A stretch of DNA of 64,000 nt from Streptomyces sp. NBRC 110028 (GTDB lineage: Bacteria; Actinomycetota; Actinomycetes; Streptomycetales; Streptomycetaceae): contig NZ_BBUZ01000022.1 in the NCBI RefSeq assembly GCF_001417735.1, positions 372,001-436,000 on the forward strand, given 5' to 3'. Within the stretch, counting starts at the first letter, position 1, and every line of letters starts with the position of its first letter. The position numbers and the translations under genes are program-made. This document shows, piece after piece, positions 53,701-61,222 of this stretch. The notes beneath the pieces are model-generated. The model was not told the origin of the DNA. It made no database searches and saw only the letters and a list, made by a program, of their open reading frames with translations.

Positions 53701-54497
53701 CGGTACGGGACGGCGGCACCGGGGAACCGCCCCGGACGGCCTTCCCGCTGGTGGTGCGCGGGCTGTCGGCGCGCCACGCGGGGCAGCGCGCCCGGGCGCT
53801 GGACGGGTTCGACCTGGAGCTGCGCCCGGGCCGCCGGGTCGCGGTCGTCGGCCCGTCCGGCTCCGGCAAGACCACGCTGGCCCAGGTGCTGCTGCGCTTC
53901 CTGGACGCCGAGAGCGGTACGTACACCCTGGCGGGCCGGGACGCGGCGGCCGTGGACGGGGACGCGGTGCGGCGGCTGGTCGGGCTGTGCGCCCAGGACG
54001 CGCACATCTTCGACAGCTCGCTGCGGGAGAACCTGCGGCTCGCACACCCCGGCGCGAGCGACGACGAGCTGCGCGCGGCGCTGGCCGCCGCGCGGCTGCT
54101 GGAGTGGGTGGACGGGCTGCCGGACGGTCTCGACACCCACGTCGGGGAGCTGGGCGCCCGGCTCTCCGGCGGCCAGCGGCAGCGGCTCGCGCTGGCCCGC
54201 GCGCTGCTGGCGGACTTCCCGGTGCTGGTGCTGGACGAACCCGCCGAGCACCTGGACCTGCCGACGGCCGACGCGCTGACCGCCGACCTGCTGACGGCGA
54301 CCCGGGGCCGTACGACCGTGCTGATCACCCACCGGCTCGCGGGGCTGGAAGCGGTCGACGAGGTGATCGTGCTCGACGGCGGCCGTGCGGTGCAGCGCGG
54401 CCCGTACTCGGAACTGGCCGCGGCGGACGGGCCGTTCCGCCGCATGCTGGAGCGCGAGGCCGCGGAGGCCGGACCCCACCGCGTGGCGCTCGCCTGA
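50763..54497 (+). CDS. cydDC: Fused CydD-CydC ABC transporter
   Basis: This is a single 1244-residue polypeptide combining both halves of the thiol exporter needed to assemble cytochrome bd. The first half has membrane helices and an NBD with Walker A GPSGTGKTTLLN, signature LSAGQRQRIALARAF and LLLDEPTANLD. An Ala/Pro/Ser/Gly-rich linker of about 140 residues follows (PGPASASASAPASAAG). The second half has Walker A GPSGSGKTTLAQ, LSGGQRQRLALARALL and LVLDEPAEHLD. A GTG at 50754 is also possible, but AGGTGG is well placed (10 nt) only for 50763. Confidence 0.93.
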   Translation: MKPIDPRLLRYARATRFFLAASVALGLAGAGLVIAQAMLIAEIVVDAFQRGQGTGALTTPLIWLALIAGGRAAVSWLTELAAHRASAAVKSELRLRLLERAVRLGPGWLDSQRTGELTTLATRGVDALDDYFARYLPQLGLAVVVPAAVLARIVTADWVSAVVIVATLPLIPLFMVLIGWATQARMDRQWRLLSRLSGHFLDVVAGLPTLKVFGRAKAQAAAIRSITADYRRATLKTLRLAFLSSFALELLSTLSVALVAVGIGMRLVHGELDLYTGLMVLVLAPEAYLPLRQVGAQYHAAAEGLAAADEAFAVLEREPAAAGVLPAPDARGAALTVDGLTVRHPGRAAPSLAPVSFEVRPGETVAITGPSGTGKTTLLNAVLGFAEPSGGRVLAGGRDLASLDPQSWRRQIAWVPQRPYLFAGTIAENVRLARPGADDAAVRDALRQADALGFVSALPEGAGTRLGEMGAGLSAGQRQRIALARAFLADRPVLLLDEPTANLDGATEAAVVDAVRRLAEGRTVLLVVHRPALLPLADRVIALPGPASASASAPASAAGCGDGGPGVGRDGTGDVARLVEAGDAAAGGLPARRADGGTAAGSGVSAHDPGAASGEREAAAGATLGRARGDTAAARTAAPARAEARLTGPDDTAARGTDTAAAGVLARMRAAARGGRGRFGLALLLGSLALLSAVGLMAVSGWLIARASQQPPVLYLMVAVTATRAFGIGRAVFRYAERLVSHDAALRVLAELRVAVYRRLERLAPAGLKETRRGDLLSRLVADVDAVQDYFLRWLLPVGAALVVSAASVAFTAWVLPAAGAVLAVGLLVAGAVVPAVSGALARRAERRLSPARGALSAQVVDLLAGTAELTVAGALPRRLDAVRRADGVLTRIARRGAAATGAGAGLSALVCGLTVAVAAWAGVGAVADGRIHGVWLAVVVLTPLAAFEAVAGLPLAVQHRQRVRRAAERVYEVIDAPLPVRDGGTGEPPRTAFPLVVRGLSARHAGQRARALDGFDLELRPGRRVAVVGPSGSGKTTLAQVLLRFLDAESGTYTLAGRDAAAVDGDAVRRLVGLCAQDAHIFDSSLRENLRLAHPGASDDELRAALAAARLLEWVDGLPDGLDTHVGELGARLSGGQRQRLALARALLADFPVLVLDEPAEHLDLPTADALTADLLTATRGRTTVLITHRLAGLEAVDEVIVLDGGRAVQRGPYSELAAADGPFRRMLEREAAEAGPHRVALA

Positions 54498-54541
54498 CCG
54501 GCGAGCCACTGCCCCGCCAGGCGGATCGGGCGGGGAAAAAA

Positions 54542-54547
54542 TAGGCT
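54542..54547 (+). promoter_or_regulatory. Putative -10 element TAGGCT, leaderless histidine kinase
   Basis: TAGGCT ends 6 nt before the ATG of the histidine kinase at 54554, preceded by a run of six A residues. No Shine-Dalgarno is possible. Confidence 0.5.
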
Positions 54548-54553
54548 CGGACC

Positions 54554-56215
54554 ATGGCGGCCTCGGCACCCTCACCGGACCCCCTGGACATCGCCGCGGA
54601 GGCGACGCGTGGGCTCCAGGGGCTGTCCACCGAGCTGACCGCGCGCGTACCGCGGCTGCTGGAGGCGATGCGCTCCATCGGCACCGGCCTGGAGCTGCGC
54701 GTGGTCCTCGACCGGATCGCCGAGACCGCGGCCGAGCTGGCGGGCGCGCGGTGCGCGGCGATCGGCGTGAACGACGCGGTGGGCCAGGGGCTCGCCGATG
54801 TCATCACGTACGGGGTGACCGAGGCGGACCGGGCGCGGTGCCGCTCGCTGCTCGCCGGGCGGTCCGCCGGGGCGGGGGCGCTGCCGGCCGATCCGCTGCC
54901 GCGGTCCTTCCTCGGGGTGCCGATCCGGGTCGGGGACGAGGCCTTCGGCCATCTGTGCCTCGCCGAGAAGCGGGACGGCGGGGCGTTCAGCGTGTCCGAT
55001 CTGCACCTGGTCAAGGTGCTGGCGACGGAGGCGGGGATCGCCATCGGCAACGCCCGCTTCCACGAGGCGACCCGGCAGCGGGAGCGGTGGATCGACGGTT
55101 CGGTGGCCGTCACCCACTCCCTGCTGTCCGGCGACGCCGAGGACGCCCTGGTGGTGGTGGCGGAGAAGGCGCGTCATCTGGCCGGTTCGGCGGCGGGCAT
55201 CGTGCTGGTGCCGGAGGAGGGCGGCGGGCTGGAGGTCGTGGCGGTGGACGCCGCGGATCCGCGGCGGGGGACCGCGCTGCTCGGCACGGTCGTCCCGGCC
55301 CGGTCCCCGGCCGTGCCGCGGCTGCTGGCCGGGGAGCCGGTGTTCATCGACGACCCGGCCGCCGAACCCCGGCCGGTCGCCGGTGTCCTGGGCCGCTACG
55401 GGCCGAACATGATGCTGCCGCTGAGCGGCGGCGACCGGGTGCTGGGCGTGCTCGCGACCCCGCGCGATTCCGGCGCCCGGCCGTTCACCGCCACCGAACG
55501 CAGGCTCGCCCTCCAGTTCGCGGCGCAGGCCGCGGTCGCGCTGGTGCTCGCCGAGGCGCAGCGCGACCGGGAGCGGCTGGCGGTGCTGGAGGAGCGGGAC
55601 CGGATCGCCCGTGATCTGCACGACCTGGTCATCCAGCGGCTGTTCGCCACGGGGATGCTGCTGGAGAGCGTGCGGCGCCACGCGCAGGCGCCGGAGGTGG
55701 GGGAACAGGTGGAGCGGGCCGCCGGGGAACTGGGCGCCACCATCCGGGAGATACGGACGGCGATCTTCGCGCTGCAGCAGGGCCCGGAGAGCGCGCCGTC
55801 CGGGCTGCGTACCCGGGTGCTGCGGGAGGTGGGGGCGGCCGCGGTGCCGCTCGGGTTCCAGCCGTCGCTCAGCTTCATCGGCCCGGTCGACACGAAGGTC
55901 GGCGAACCGGCCGGGAGCAGTCTCGTCGCGGCGCTGCGCGAGGCGCTGTCCAACGCCTTCCGGCATGCCCGGGCGACGCGCATCGAGGTGGTCGTGGACG
56001 TGACGGCCCGGCTCGCCGACGGGCGTCCGGTGGTGCGGCTGACGGTCGCGGACGACGGGGTGGGCGTTCCGGCGGGCGGGCGGCGCAGCGGGCTCGCGAA
56101 CCTGGCCCGGCGGGCGGAGGCGCTGGGCGGGTGGAGCACCTACGGGCCGGGTCCCGGAGCGGGGAGCGGGTCCGGCCGGGGCGGCACGACGGTGGTCTGG
56201 CAGGTGCCGCTGTAG
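54554..56215 (+). CDS. GAF-domain sensor histidine kinase (DevS/NarL type)
   Basis: The 553-residue soluble protein has two GAF domains (about 55 to 200 and 215 to 345; e.g. FLGVPIRVGDEAFGHLCLAEKRDG), a HisKA_3 dimerisation domain with the phosphoacceptor in IARDLHDLVIQRLFATGMLLESV (about residue 356), and a C-terminal HATPase (LREALSNAFRHARAT, VADDGVGVPAGG, GLANLARRAEALGG). Family members with haem-binding GAFs sense oxygen or NO; no conclusive ligand motif is visible. No response regulator is adjacent, so it is an orphan kinase. It lies beside the cyd operon. Confidence 0.9.
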   Translation: MAASAPSPDPLDIAAEATRGLQGLSTELTARVPRLLEAMRSIGTGLELRVVLDRIAETAAELAGARCAAIGVNDAVGQGLADVITYGVTEADRARCRSLLAGRSAGAGALPADPLPRSFLGVPIRVGDEAFGHLCLAEKRDGGAFSVSDLHLVKVLATEAGIAIGNARFHEATRQRERWIDGSVAVTHSLLSGDAEDALVVVAEKARHLAGSAAGIVLVPEEGGGLEVVAVDAADPRRGTALLGTVVPARSPAVPRLLAGEPVFIDDPAAEPRPVAGVLGRYGPNMMLPLSGGDRVLGVLATPRDSGARPFTATERRLALQFAAQAAVALVLAEAQRDRERLAVLEERDRIARDLHDLVIQRLFATGMLLESVRRHAQAPEVGEQVERAAGELGATIREIRTAIFALQQGPESAPSGLRTRVLREVGAAAVPLGFQPSLSFIGPVDTKVGEPAGSSLVAALREALSNAFRHARATRIEVVVDVTARLADGRPVVRLTVADDGVGVPAGGRRSGLANLARRAEALGGWSTYGPGPGAGSGSGRGGTTVVWQVPL

Positions 56216-56382
56216 GGCGTACGTCGTCCGGGCGGCCCAACTCCTCACCTACGCGGTCCAACTATCGGTCCGTCAGAATGCGGGCTTCCGGAACCGCGGA
56301 TGGGATGAGCCTCGCGGGCCGCTCGGTCCTCCGTATCCCTTCACACTCCGCGACAGCTTCTTGCGGGGAAGGAAGTCATCAC

Positions 56383-57201
56383 GTGAACAGCCAGAGTCCT
56401 ACTCCTCGGCGCTCCCGGACGCGCCGCCGGGTCTTCTTCGCCTCCGTCGCGACCGCGGCGGCCATGTCCAGCCAGCTGCTGACCATGGCGCCGGCCCAGG
56501 CGGACGACACCGCGATGACCGGTGGAGGCCACCCCAAGCCCCCGAAGCCGCCGACCATCATCCACGGGGTGCAGGAGTTCACCGCGGACGGCACCTTCAC
56601 GCCGCCCCCGGGGGTCACCTCGGTGCACATCCAGGCATGGGGCGCGGGCGGTGGCGGTGGCGGCGGTGGCGGCGCCAGCAGCGCCGCCGGGGGTGGCACC
56701 GGTGGTGGCGGCGGGGCCGGCGGCTTCACCTGGTGCGTCATTCCGGTCACGCCGTTCGCCACCTACTCGGTGGACCTGGGTACCGGCGGTACCGGTGGCA
56801 CCGCGAGCGGTACCGCCGGCACGACCGGTGGCAACGGCGGCCAGACGACCCTGGCCTCCCTCAGCGGTACCCAGCTCATCGCCGGCGGCGGCCTCGGCGG
56901 CACCGGCGGCGGTGGAGCGACCGGTGCGGTCCAGGGCACGCCGGGCGCCGGCGGTGCCGGCGGCACCGGTGCCTGCAACAGCATCTACGCGGTCAACCGG
57001 ACCGGTGAGGACGGCCAGGACGGCGACGACGGCGGCGCGGGCGGCGACGCGGTCGACGGCATCGTGGGGCTTCCCCTGACGAACACCGGCGCGGGCGGCA
57101 ACGGCGGCACCGGCGGCATCGCCGGCGGCGGCACCACCCCGGGGACCGCGGGCGGCAACGGCACCGCGGGGGGCAACGGGTACGCCGTCATCTTCTGGTA
57201 A
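56383..57201 (+). CDS. Secreted glycine-rich protein
   Basis: The 272-residue protein has a signal peptide with an Arg-rich start (PRRSRTRRRVFFASVATAAAMSS, cleavage near AQA). A beta-strand module (VQEFTADGTFTPPPGVTSVHIQAWGAGG) typical of phage-type glycine-rich adhesive domains follows. The rest is a long Gly/Thr/Ala region with repeated GGTGG, GGNGG and TAGGNGT, ending in GYAVIFW. Two cysteines (WC, ACN) may pair. It resembles cell-surface or phage-fibre glycine-rich domains; its role is unknown. The GTG at 56383 follows AAGGAAG. Confidence 0.8.
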   Translation: MNSQSPTPRRSRTRRRVFFASVATAAAMSSQLLTMAPAQADDTAMTGGGHPKPPKPPTIIHGVQEFTADGTFTPPPGVTSVHIQAWGAGGGGGGGGGASSAAGGGTGGGGGAGGFTWCVIPVTPFATYSVDLGTGGTGGTASGTAGTTGGNGGQTTLASLSGTQLIAGGGLGGTGGGGATGAVQGTPGAGGAGGTGACNSIYAVNRTGEDGQDGDDGGAGGDAVDGIVGLPLTNTGAGGNGGTGGIAGGGTTPGTAGGNGTAGGNGYAVIFW

Positions 57202-57221
57202 ACCGGCTCCGGTCGGACACG

Positions 57222-57254
57222 ACCGCCCCCGGCCGCGCGGCGGCCGGGGGCGGT
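57222..57254. terminator. Bidirectional terminator
   Basis: ACCGCCCCCGGCC pairs with GGCCGGGGGCGGT (13 bp, 7-nt loop) between the convergent glycine-rich and HAD genes. It probably stops transcription from both sides. Confidence 0.8.
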
Positions 57255-57262
57255 GCCGGTTC

Positions 57263-58135
57263 TCACCGGGACAGGATCCGCTCGATGACGGCGGCGACGC
57301 CGTCCTCGGTGTTGGCGCCGGTGCGGTGCGTGGTGGCGGCGAGCACGTCGGGGTGGGCGTTGGCCATCGCGTACGAGGTGCCCGCCCAGGTCAGCATCTC
57401 CAGGTCGTTGGGCATGTCGCCGAACGCCACGACCTCCTCCGCGGCGATGCCGCGCTCGGCGCAGCACATGGCCAGCGTGGAGGCCTTGCTGACGCCCGGG
57501 CCGCTGACCTCCAGCAGGGCGGAGGGGCTGGAGCGGGTGAAGTCGCCGTGGTCGCCCGCGACGGCGCGGGCGAGCCGGAGGAACGCGTCGGGGGCCAGCT
57601 CCTTGTGGTGCGCGAGCAGCTTGAGGACCGGGGTGCCGGCGTGCTGGAAGCCGTCGCCGAGCAGCTTCTCGGCGGGGGCGATGATCGCGCCGGGGTCGAG
57701 GTGGAAGGGCGGGTACTCCGGCTCGTAGAAGATGCCGCCGCTGCGCTCGACCGCGAAGGACGTGCCGGGGGCGGCCCGGCGCAGCTCCTCCACGACGGCC
57801 AGCGCCCGGTCGGCGGCCAGCGGGCGGACCTCGACCAGCAGCCCGCCCTGGTGGAGGTCGACCACGGCGGCGCCGTTCGCGCAGATCGCCAGGCCGTGCC
57901 CGTGCACATGGGCGCTGACCACGTCCATCCAGCGGGACGGGCGGCCGGTGACGAAGAACACCTCGATGCCCGCCCGCTCGGCCGCGTCGAGCGCCGCGAC
58001 GGTGCGGTCGGAGACCGTCTTGTCGTCCCGCAGCAGCGTGCCGTCGAGGTCGGTGGCGATCAGCCGGGGCCGGGGCGGGGCGGAGGAGGAACGGCCGGGG
58101 GCCGGGTTCTCGGGCTGCTCGATCGCTGGAGTCAC
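57263..58135 (-). CDS. HAD-IIB (Cof-type) phosphatase
   Basis: The 290-residue protein has HAD motif I in LIATDLDGTLLRDDKTVSD, motif II in VFFVTGRPSRW, the Cof cap domain, a conserved Lys (VSKASTLAMCC), and motif IV in VVAFGDMPNDLEML. Members remove phosphate from sugars, nucleotides or PLP. The substrate is unknown. The GTG at 58135 has GGGAGG 9 nt upstream; the ATG at 58144 would sit too close to it. The gene diverges from the LLM oxidoreductase. Confidence 0.88.
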   Translation of the reverse strand: MTPAIEQPENPAPGRSSSAPPRPRLIATDLDGTLLRDDKTVSDRTVAALDAAERAGIEVFFVTGRPSRWMDVVSAHVHGHGLAICANGAAVVDLHQGGLLVEVRPLAADRALAVVEELRRAAPGTSFAVERSGGIFYEPEYPPFHLDPGAIIAPAEKLLGDGFQHAGTPVLKLLAHHKELAPDAFLRLARAVAGDHGDFTRSSPSALLEVSGPGVSKASTLAMCCAERGIAAEEVVAFGDMPNDLEMLTWAGTSYAMANAHPDVLAATTHRTGANTEDGVAAVIERILSR

Positions 58136-58243
58136 GGCAACCATCCTCCCGCATGGGCCGCTCATGGGTGCGGGAAGGGCGCTCGATCGTGCTCCGCGGC
58201 CCTTCCTGCGGCCGGACCGTGCGCCGCTGTCACCGGCACCGCT

Positions 58244-58249
58244 TAGGCT
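58244..58249 (+). promoter_or_regulatory. Putative -10 element TAGGCT, leaderless oxidoreductase
   Basis: TAGGCT ends 7 nt before the ATG at 58257, with no Shine-Dalgarno in between. Confidence 0.5.
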
Positions 58250-58256
58250 CGACGCC

Positions 58257-59168
58257 ATGCGAGTGAGCACCGTGATCCTGCCCGTCCACCGCTGGGCCGA
58301 CGGCGGCAGGGAGCTATGGCGGCGCGCCGAGGAGCTGGGTTTCCACGCGGCGTACACCTACGACCACCTGTCCTGGCGCAGCTTCCGCGACGGGCCCTGG
58401 TTCGGGGCGGTGCCGACGCTGACGGCGGCCGCCGCGGCGACCTCCCGGCTGCGGCTGGGCACGCTGGTCACCTCCCCCAACTTCCGGCACCCGGTGACGC
58501 TCGCCAAGGAGCTGATCTCGCTGGACGACATCTCCGGCGGGCGCGTCACGCTCGGCATCGGCGCGGGCGGTTCCGGCTTCGACGCGACGGCGCTGCTGCG
58601 CGGCGCGGAGGAGGCGTGGACGCCGCGGGAGCGGGCGGATCGGTTCGGCGAGTTCGTCGAGCTGCTCGACCGGCTGCTGACGCACGACGTGGTGAGTCAC
58701 GAGGGCGGGTACTACAGCGCGCGCGAGGTCCGCAACATCCCCGGCTGCGCGCAGCGCCCCCGGCTGCCGTTCGCGGTCGCGGCCACCGGCCCGCGCGGGA
58801 TGCGGCTCGCGGCGCGGTACGGGCAGGCGTGGGTGACCACGGGCGACCCGAAGCTCTTCGAGACGGGTACGCCCGCCGATTCGCTGGCCGCCATCGGCTG
58901 CCAGATCGAGCGGCTCGGCAAGGCGTGCGCCGACACCGGGCGGGACGCGGACGAGCCGCACAAGATCCTGCTCACCGGCTTCACCCCGGACGGGACCCGT
59001 CCGCTCAGCTCGGTGGACGCCTTCGTCGACTTCGCGGGCGAGCACGCGCGGCTGGGCATCGACGAGATCGTGCTGCACTGGCCGATCGCCGACTCGGTCT
59101 TCGCGGCCGACCCCGGGGTCTTCGAGAAGATCGCCACGGAGGGCGCGGAGCGGGTCGCCGCCCTCTGA
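58257..59168 (+). CDS. LLM-class F420/flavin-dependent oxidoreductase
   Basis: The 303-residue TIM-barrel protein has the luciferase-like pattern: VILPVHRWADGGRELWRRAEELGFHAAYTYDHL, LGTLVTSPNFRHPVTLAKELISLDDISGGRVTLGIGAGG, and WTPRERADRFGEFVELLDRLL. In actinomycetes most relatives use coenzyme F420, though FMN is also possible. The substrate is unknown. The gene probably has a leaderless transcript and stands alone. Confidence 0.88.
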   Translation: MRVSTVILPVHRWADGGRELWRRAEELGFHAAYTYDHLSWRSFRDGPWFGAVPTLTAAAAATSRLRLGTLVTSPNFRHPVTLAKELISLDDISGGRVTLGIGAGGSGFDATALLRGAEEAWTPRERADRFGEFVELLDRLLTHDVVSHEGGYYSAREVRNIPGCAQRPRLPFAVAATGPRGMRLAARYGQAWVTTGDPKLFETGTPADSLAAIGCQIERLGKACADTGRDADEPHKILLTGFTPDGTRPLSSVDAFVDFAGEHARLGIDEIVLHWPIADSVFAADPGVFEKIATEGAERVAAL

Positions 59169-59289
59169 CACCGGGTTCCGGCGGGTATGCCGGGAATTCC
59201 GGTGGAAGCCGTGAATGCGGCGAATGCCGGAATGAGGAGCAGAATCGGGTGTAGAGGCTCCCGCTGCCGCAGTGACTGTGGAGGCACCC

Positions 59290-60198
59290 ATGCCGCGTAC
59301 CCGCTATGCCCCCGACCGAGGGCTGACCACCCGCATGGTCATGACCATGTTCTTCATCGGCCTGCTCTACGTGGTCTTCGTCGGTGTGCTGATCGCGCTG
59401 CTGCGCGGTGCCTGGCCGCTGATCCTGCTCATCGCGGGCGGGCTGTTCGTCGCGCAGTTCTGGTTCAGCGACCGGATCGCGGCGTTCAGCATGGGCGCCC
59501 GGGAGGTCACCCCGCAGCAGGCGCCCGAGCTGCACGGCGCGGTGGACCGGCTGTGCGCGCTGGCGGACATGCCGAAGCCGCGGGTGGCGATCGCCGACAC
59601 CGATGTGCCGAACGCGTTCGCGACGGGCCGCGGCCAGAAGAACGCGCTGGTGTGCGCGACGACGGGGCTGCTGCGGCGGCTGGAGCCGGACGAGCTCGAA
59701 GGCGTCCTCGCCCATGAGCTGTCCCATGTCGCGCACCGCGATGTGGCGGTCATGACCATCGCCTCGTTCCTCGGGGTGCTGGCGGGAATCATGACCCGGG
59801 CCGCCCTGTGGGGCGGGCTGTCCCGCGGCAGCCGCAACAGCAACGTAGGCATAGCGGTCCTGCTGATCCCGCTGGTCAGCGCCGTGGTGTACACGATCAG
59901 CTTTCTGCTGACCCGGCTGCTGTCCCGCTACCGCGAGCTGTCCGCCGACCGGGCCGGTGCCCTGCTGACCGGCCGCCCCTCGGCGCTGGCCGCGGCCCTC
60001 ACCAAGGTGACCGGGCAGATGGCCCGCATCCCGACCCGCGATCTGCGCAAGGCCGAGCCGTTCAACGCCTTCTTCTTCGCCCCCGCCCTCTCCGGGGAAA
60101 GCCTCAGCCGGCTGCTGTCCTCGCACCCGAGCCTGGAGCAGCGGCTCGGGCAGCTCGGGCGCATCGCCGCCCAGCTGGGCCAGCCGGGGAGGAGCTGA
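59290..60198 (+). CDS. htpX: M48-family zinc metalloprotease (HtpX-like)
   Basis: The 302-residue membrane protease has two N-terminal membrane helices (MVMTMFFIGLLYVVFVGVLIALL, WPLILLIAGGLFVAQFW), the zinc site HELSH in LEGVLAHELSHVAHRDVAVM, a third hydrophobic pair, and the downstream Glu ligand in YRELSADRAGALLTG. HtpX removes damaged membrane proteins from the cytoplasmic side. The ATG at 59290 follows GGAGGC. It is co-directional with the pspAB gene 6 bp downstream, an arrangement seen in other actinobacteria. Confidence 0.9.
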   Translation: MPRTRYAPDRGLTTRMVMTMFFIGLLYVVFVGVLIALLRGAWPLILLIAGGLFVAQFWFSDRIAAFSMGAREVTPQQAPELHGAVDRLCALADMPKPRVAIADTDVPNAFATGRGQKNALVCATTGLLRRLEPDELEGVLAHELSHVAHRDVAVMTIASFLGVLAGIMTRAALWGGLSRGSRNSNVGIAVLLIPLVSAVVYTISFLLTRLLSRYRELSADRAGALLTGRPSALAAALTKVTGQMARIPTRDLRKAEPFNAFFFAPALSGESLSRLLSSHPSLEQRLGQLGRIAAQLGQPGRS

Positions 60199-60204
60199 GG
60201 GCGC

Positions 60205-60789
60205 GTGGGACTCCTCGACATCATCCTCGGCCGCAGCAAGCCCGTACGGCCCGACCTCGACCAGCTCTTCGGGCTGCCGTCGGCCGCCGTCACCCTGGAG
60301 GCGGGGGCCGGGTTCACCCCGACCGGACTCGGGTCGGTCTGCTTCGCGAGCGTCGAGGGCGGTGCCTTCGGCCGGCTCCAGCAGGACGTACGGGAGCTGC
60401 TGGACGCTGACACCGGCCGGGGCGGGGTGCCCGTGGAGTTCAGCCAGGACGGATACGGCTACACCTGGCTGCTGGCACGGCAGCCGCCGGACGACGTGGC
60501 GGCCCTGGTGAACGACCTGCACGCGGTCAACACACTGCTCCAGGACGGCGGGTTCGGCCCGCAGCTGCTGTGTTCGCTGCTCGGCTTCCACGAGGCGGCG
60601 GGGCGTTCGCTCGCGCTGGTCTACCTGTACAAGCGCGGCACGTTCTATCCCTTCGCCCCGCTGCCGGGCGCCGCCGAGAAGCGGGACAACGCCCTGGAAC
60701 TCCAGGCCCGGGCGCTGCTGGGGGACGATCTGCGGATCGAGCAGGACCTGAGCCGGTGGTTCCCGGTGTGGGGCGCGCCGGGGCTCTGA
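60205..60789 (+). CDS. pspAB: PspA-associated protein PspAB
   Basis: The 194-residue soluble protein has the PspAB pattern (GLLDIILGRSKPVRPDLDQLFGLPSAAVTLEAG, then EFSQDGYGYTWLLARQPPDDVAALVNDLHAVNTLLQDGGFGPQLLCSLLGF). It is linked to the phage-shock response to membrane stress, and its usual neighbours are HtpX or PspA. The GTG at 60205 overlaps the end of the htpX Shine-Dalgarno region (GGAGGAG before its stop). It is probably co-transcribed with htpX. Confidence 0.85.
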   Translation: MGLLDIILGRSKPVRPDLDQLFGLPSAAVTLEAGAGFTPTGLGSVCFASVEGGAFGRLQQDVRELLDADTGRGGVPVEFSQDGYGYTWLLARQPPDDVAALVNDLHAVNTLLQDGGFGPQLLCSLLGFHEAAGRSLALVYLYKRGTFYPFAPLPGAAEKRDNALELQARALLGDDLRIEQDLSRWFPVWGAPGL

Positions 60790-60813
60790 CGCCCGCGGGG
60801 GCGGGGGCTGTCG

Positions 60814-61126
60814 ATGGGCAGGCCGGCCGTCACCGCCTGGGCGACGCTCGTGGTCGGGCACCCCTTCACCACCGGTATCGCCCGGCGGCAGGCACCGCAC
60901 GAGGCGTGGCACACCGCCGTGTCCGGCGGATCAACGGGTGATCTCCTCGGTCTGGGCGGTCCTCACCCCGACCGCCGCGGCGCCGGCCGCCTCGGTGGCC
61001 GGCGGTCTGGGCAGCCGGGTGCCGCTGGTGGTGCGGGCCGCCGGATTCGTCCTGCCGGTCCTGTTCACCGCTCGCTGCCCCGAGCGCGCCCGGGCCCGGC
61101 TCGCCCCGGACGCCGCCCGGGCGTGA
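60814..61126 (+). pseudogene. Frameshifted membrane-protein remnant
   Basis: One frame reads AVTAWATLVVGHPFTTGIARRQAPHEAWHTAV (60829 onward) and a second continues ISSVWAVLTPTAAAPAASVAGG, VPLVVRAAGFVLPVLFTARCPERARARLAP to 61126. Streptomycetes have a family of short membrane proteins of the form GxPFTxxYAREQxPxExWHTPxFxRxNxVISxVWA, and the two frames join on it. The bridge (FRRING, bases 60920-60937) is in a third frame, so two single-base deletions are needed. It is either a pseudogene or two sequencing errors. Confidence 0.55.
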
Positions 61127-61222
61127 CGCCCCGGGACGCCGCCGGAGAGGCACCCCCTCCCCCCTACGGGCGTGTCAGACCCGAGGAGTAGGGAAAACCA
61201 GCCGTCTGGGGTGACGTGGACC

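Noticed and set aside
50745..54575. Minus-strand frame of 1276 codons opposite cydDC
   Set aside because: It is Arg/Gly/Gln-rich without domains and is the antisense shadow of the ABC transporter.
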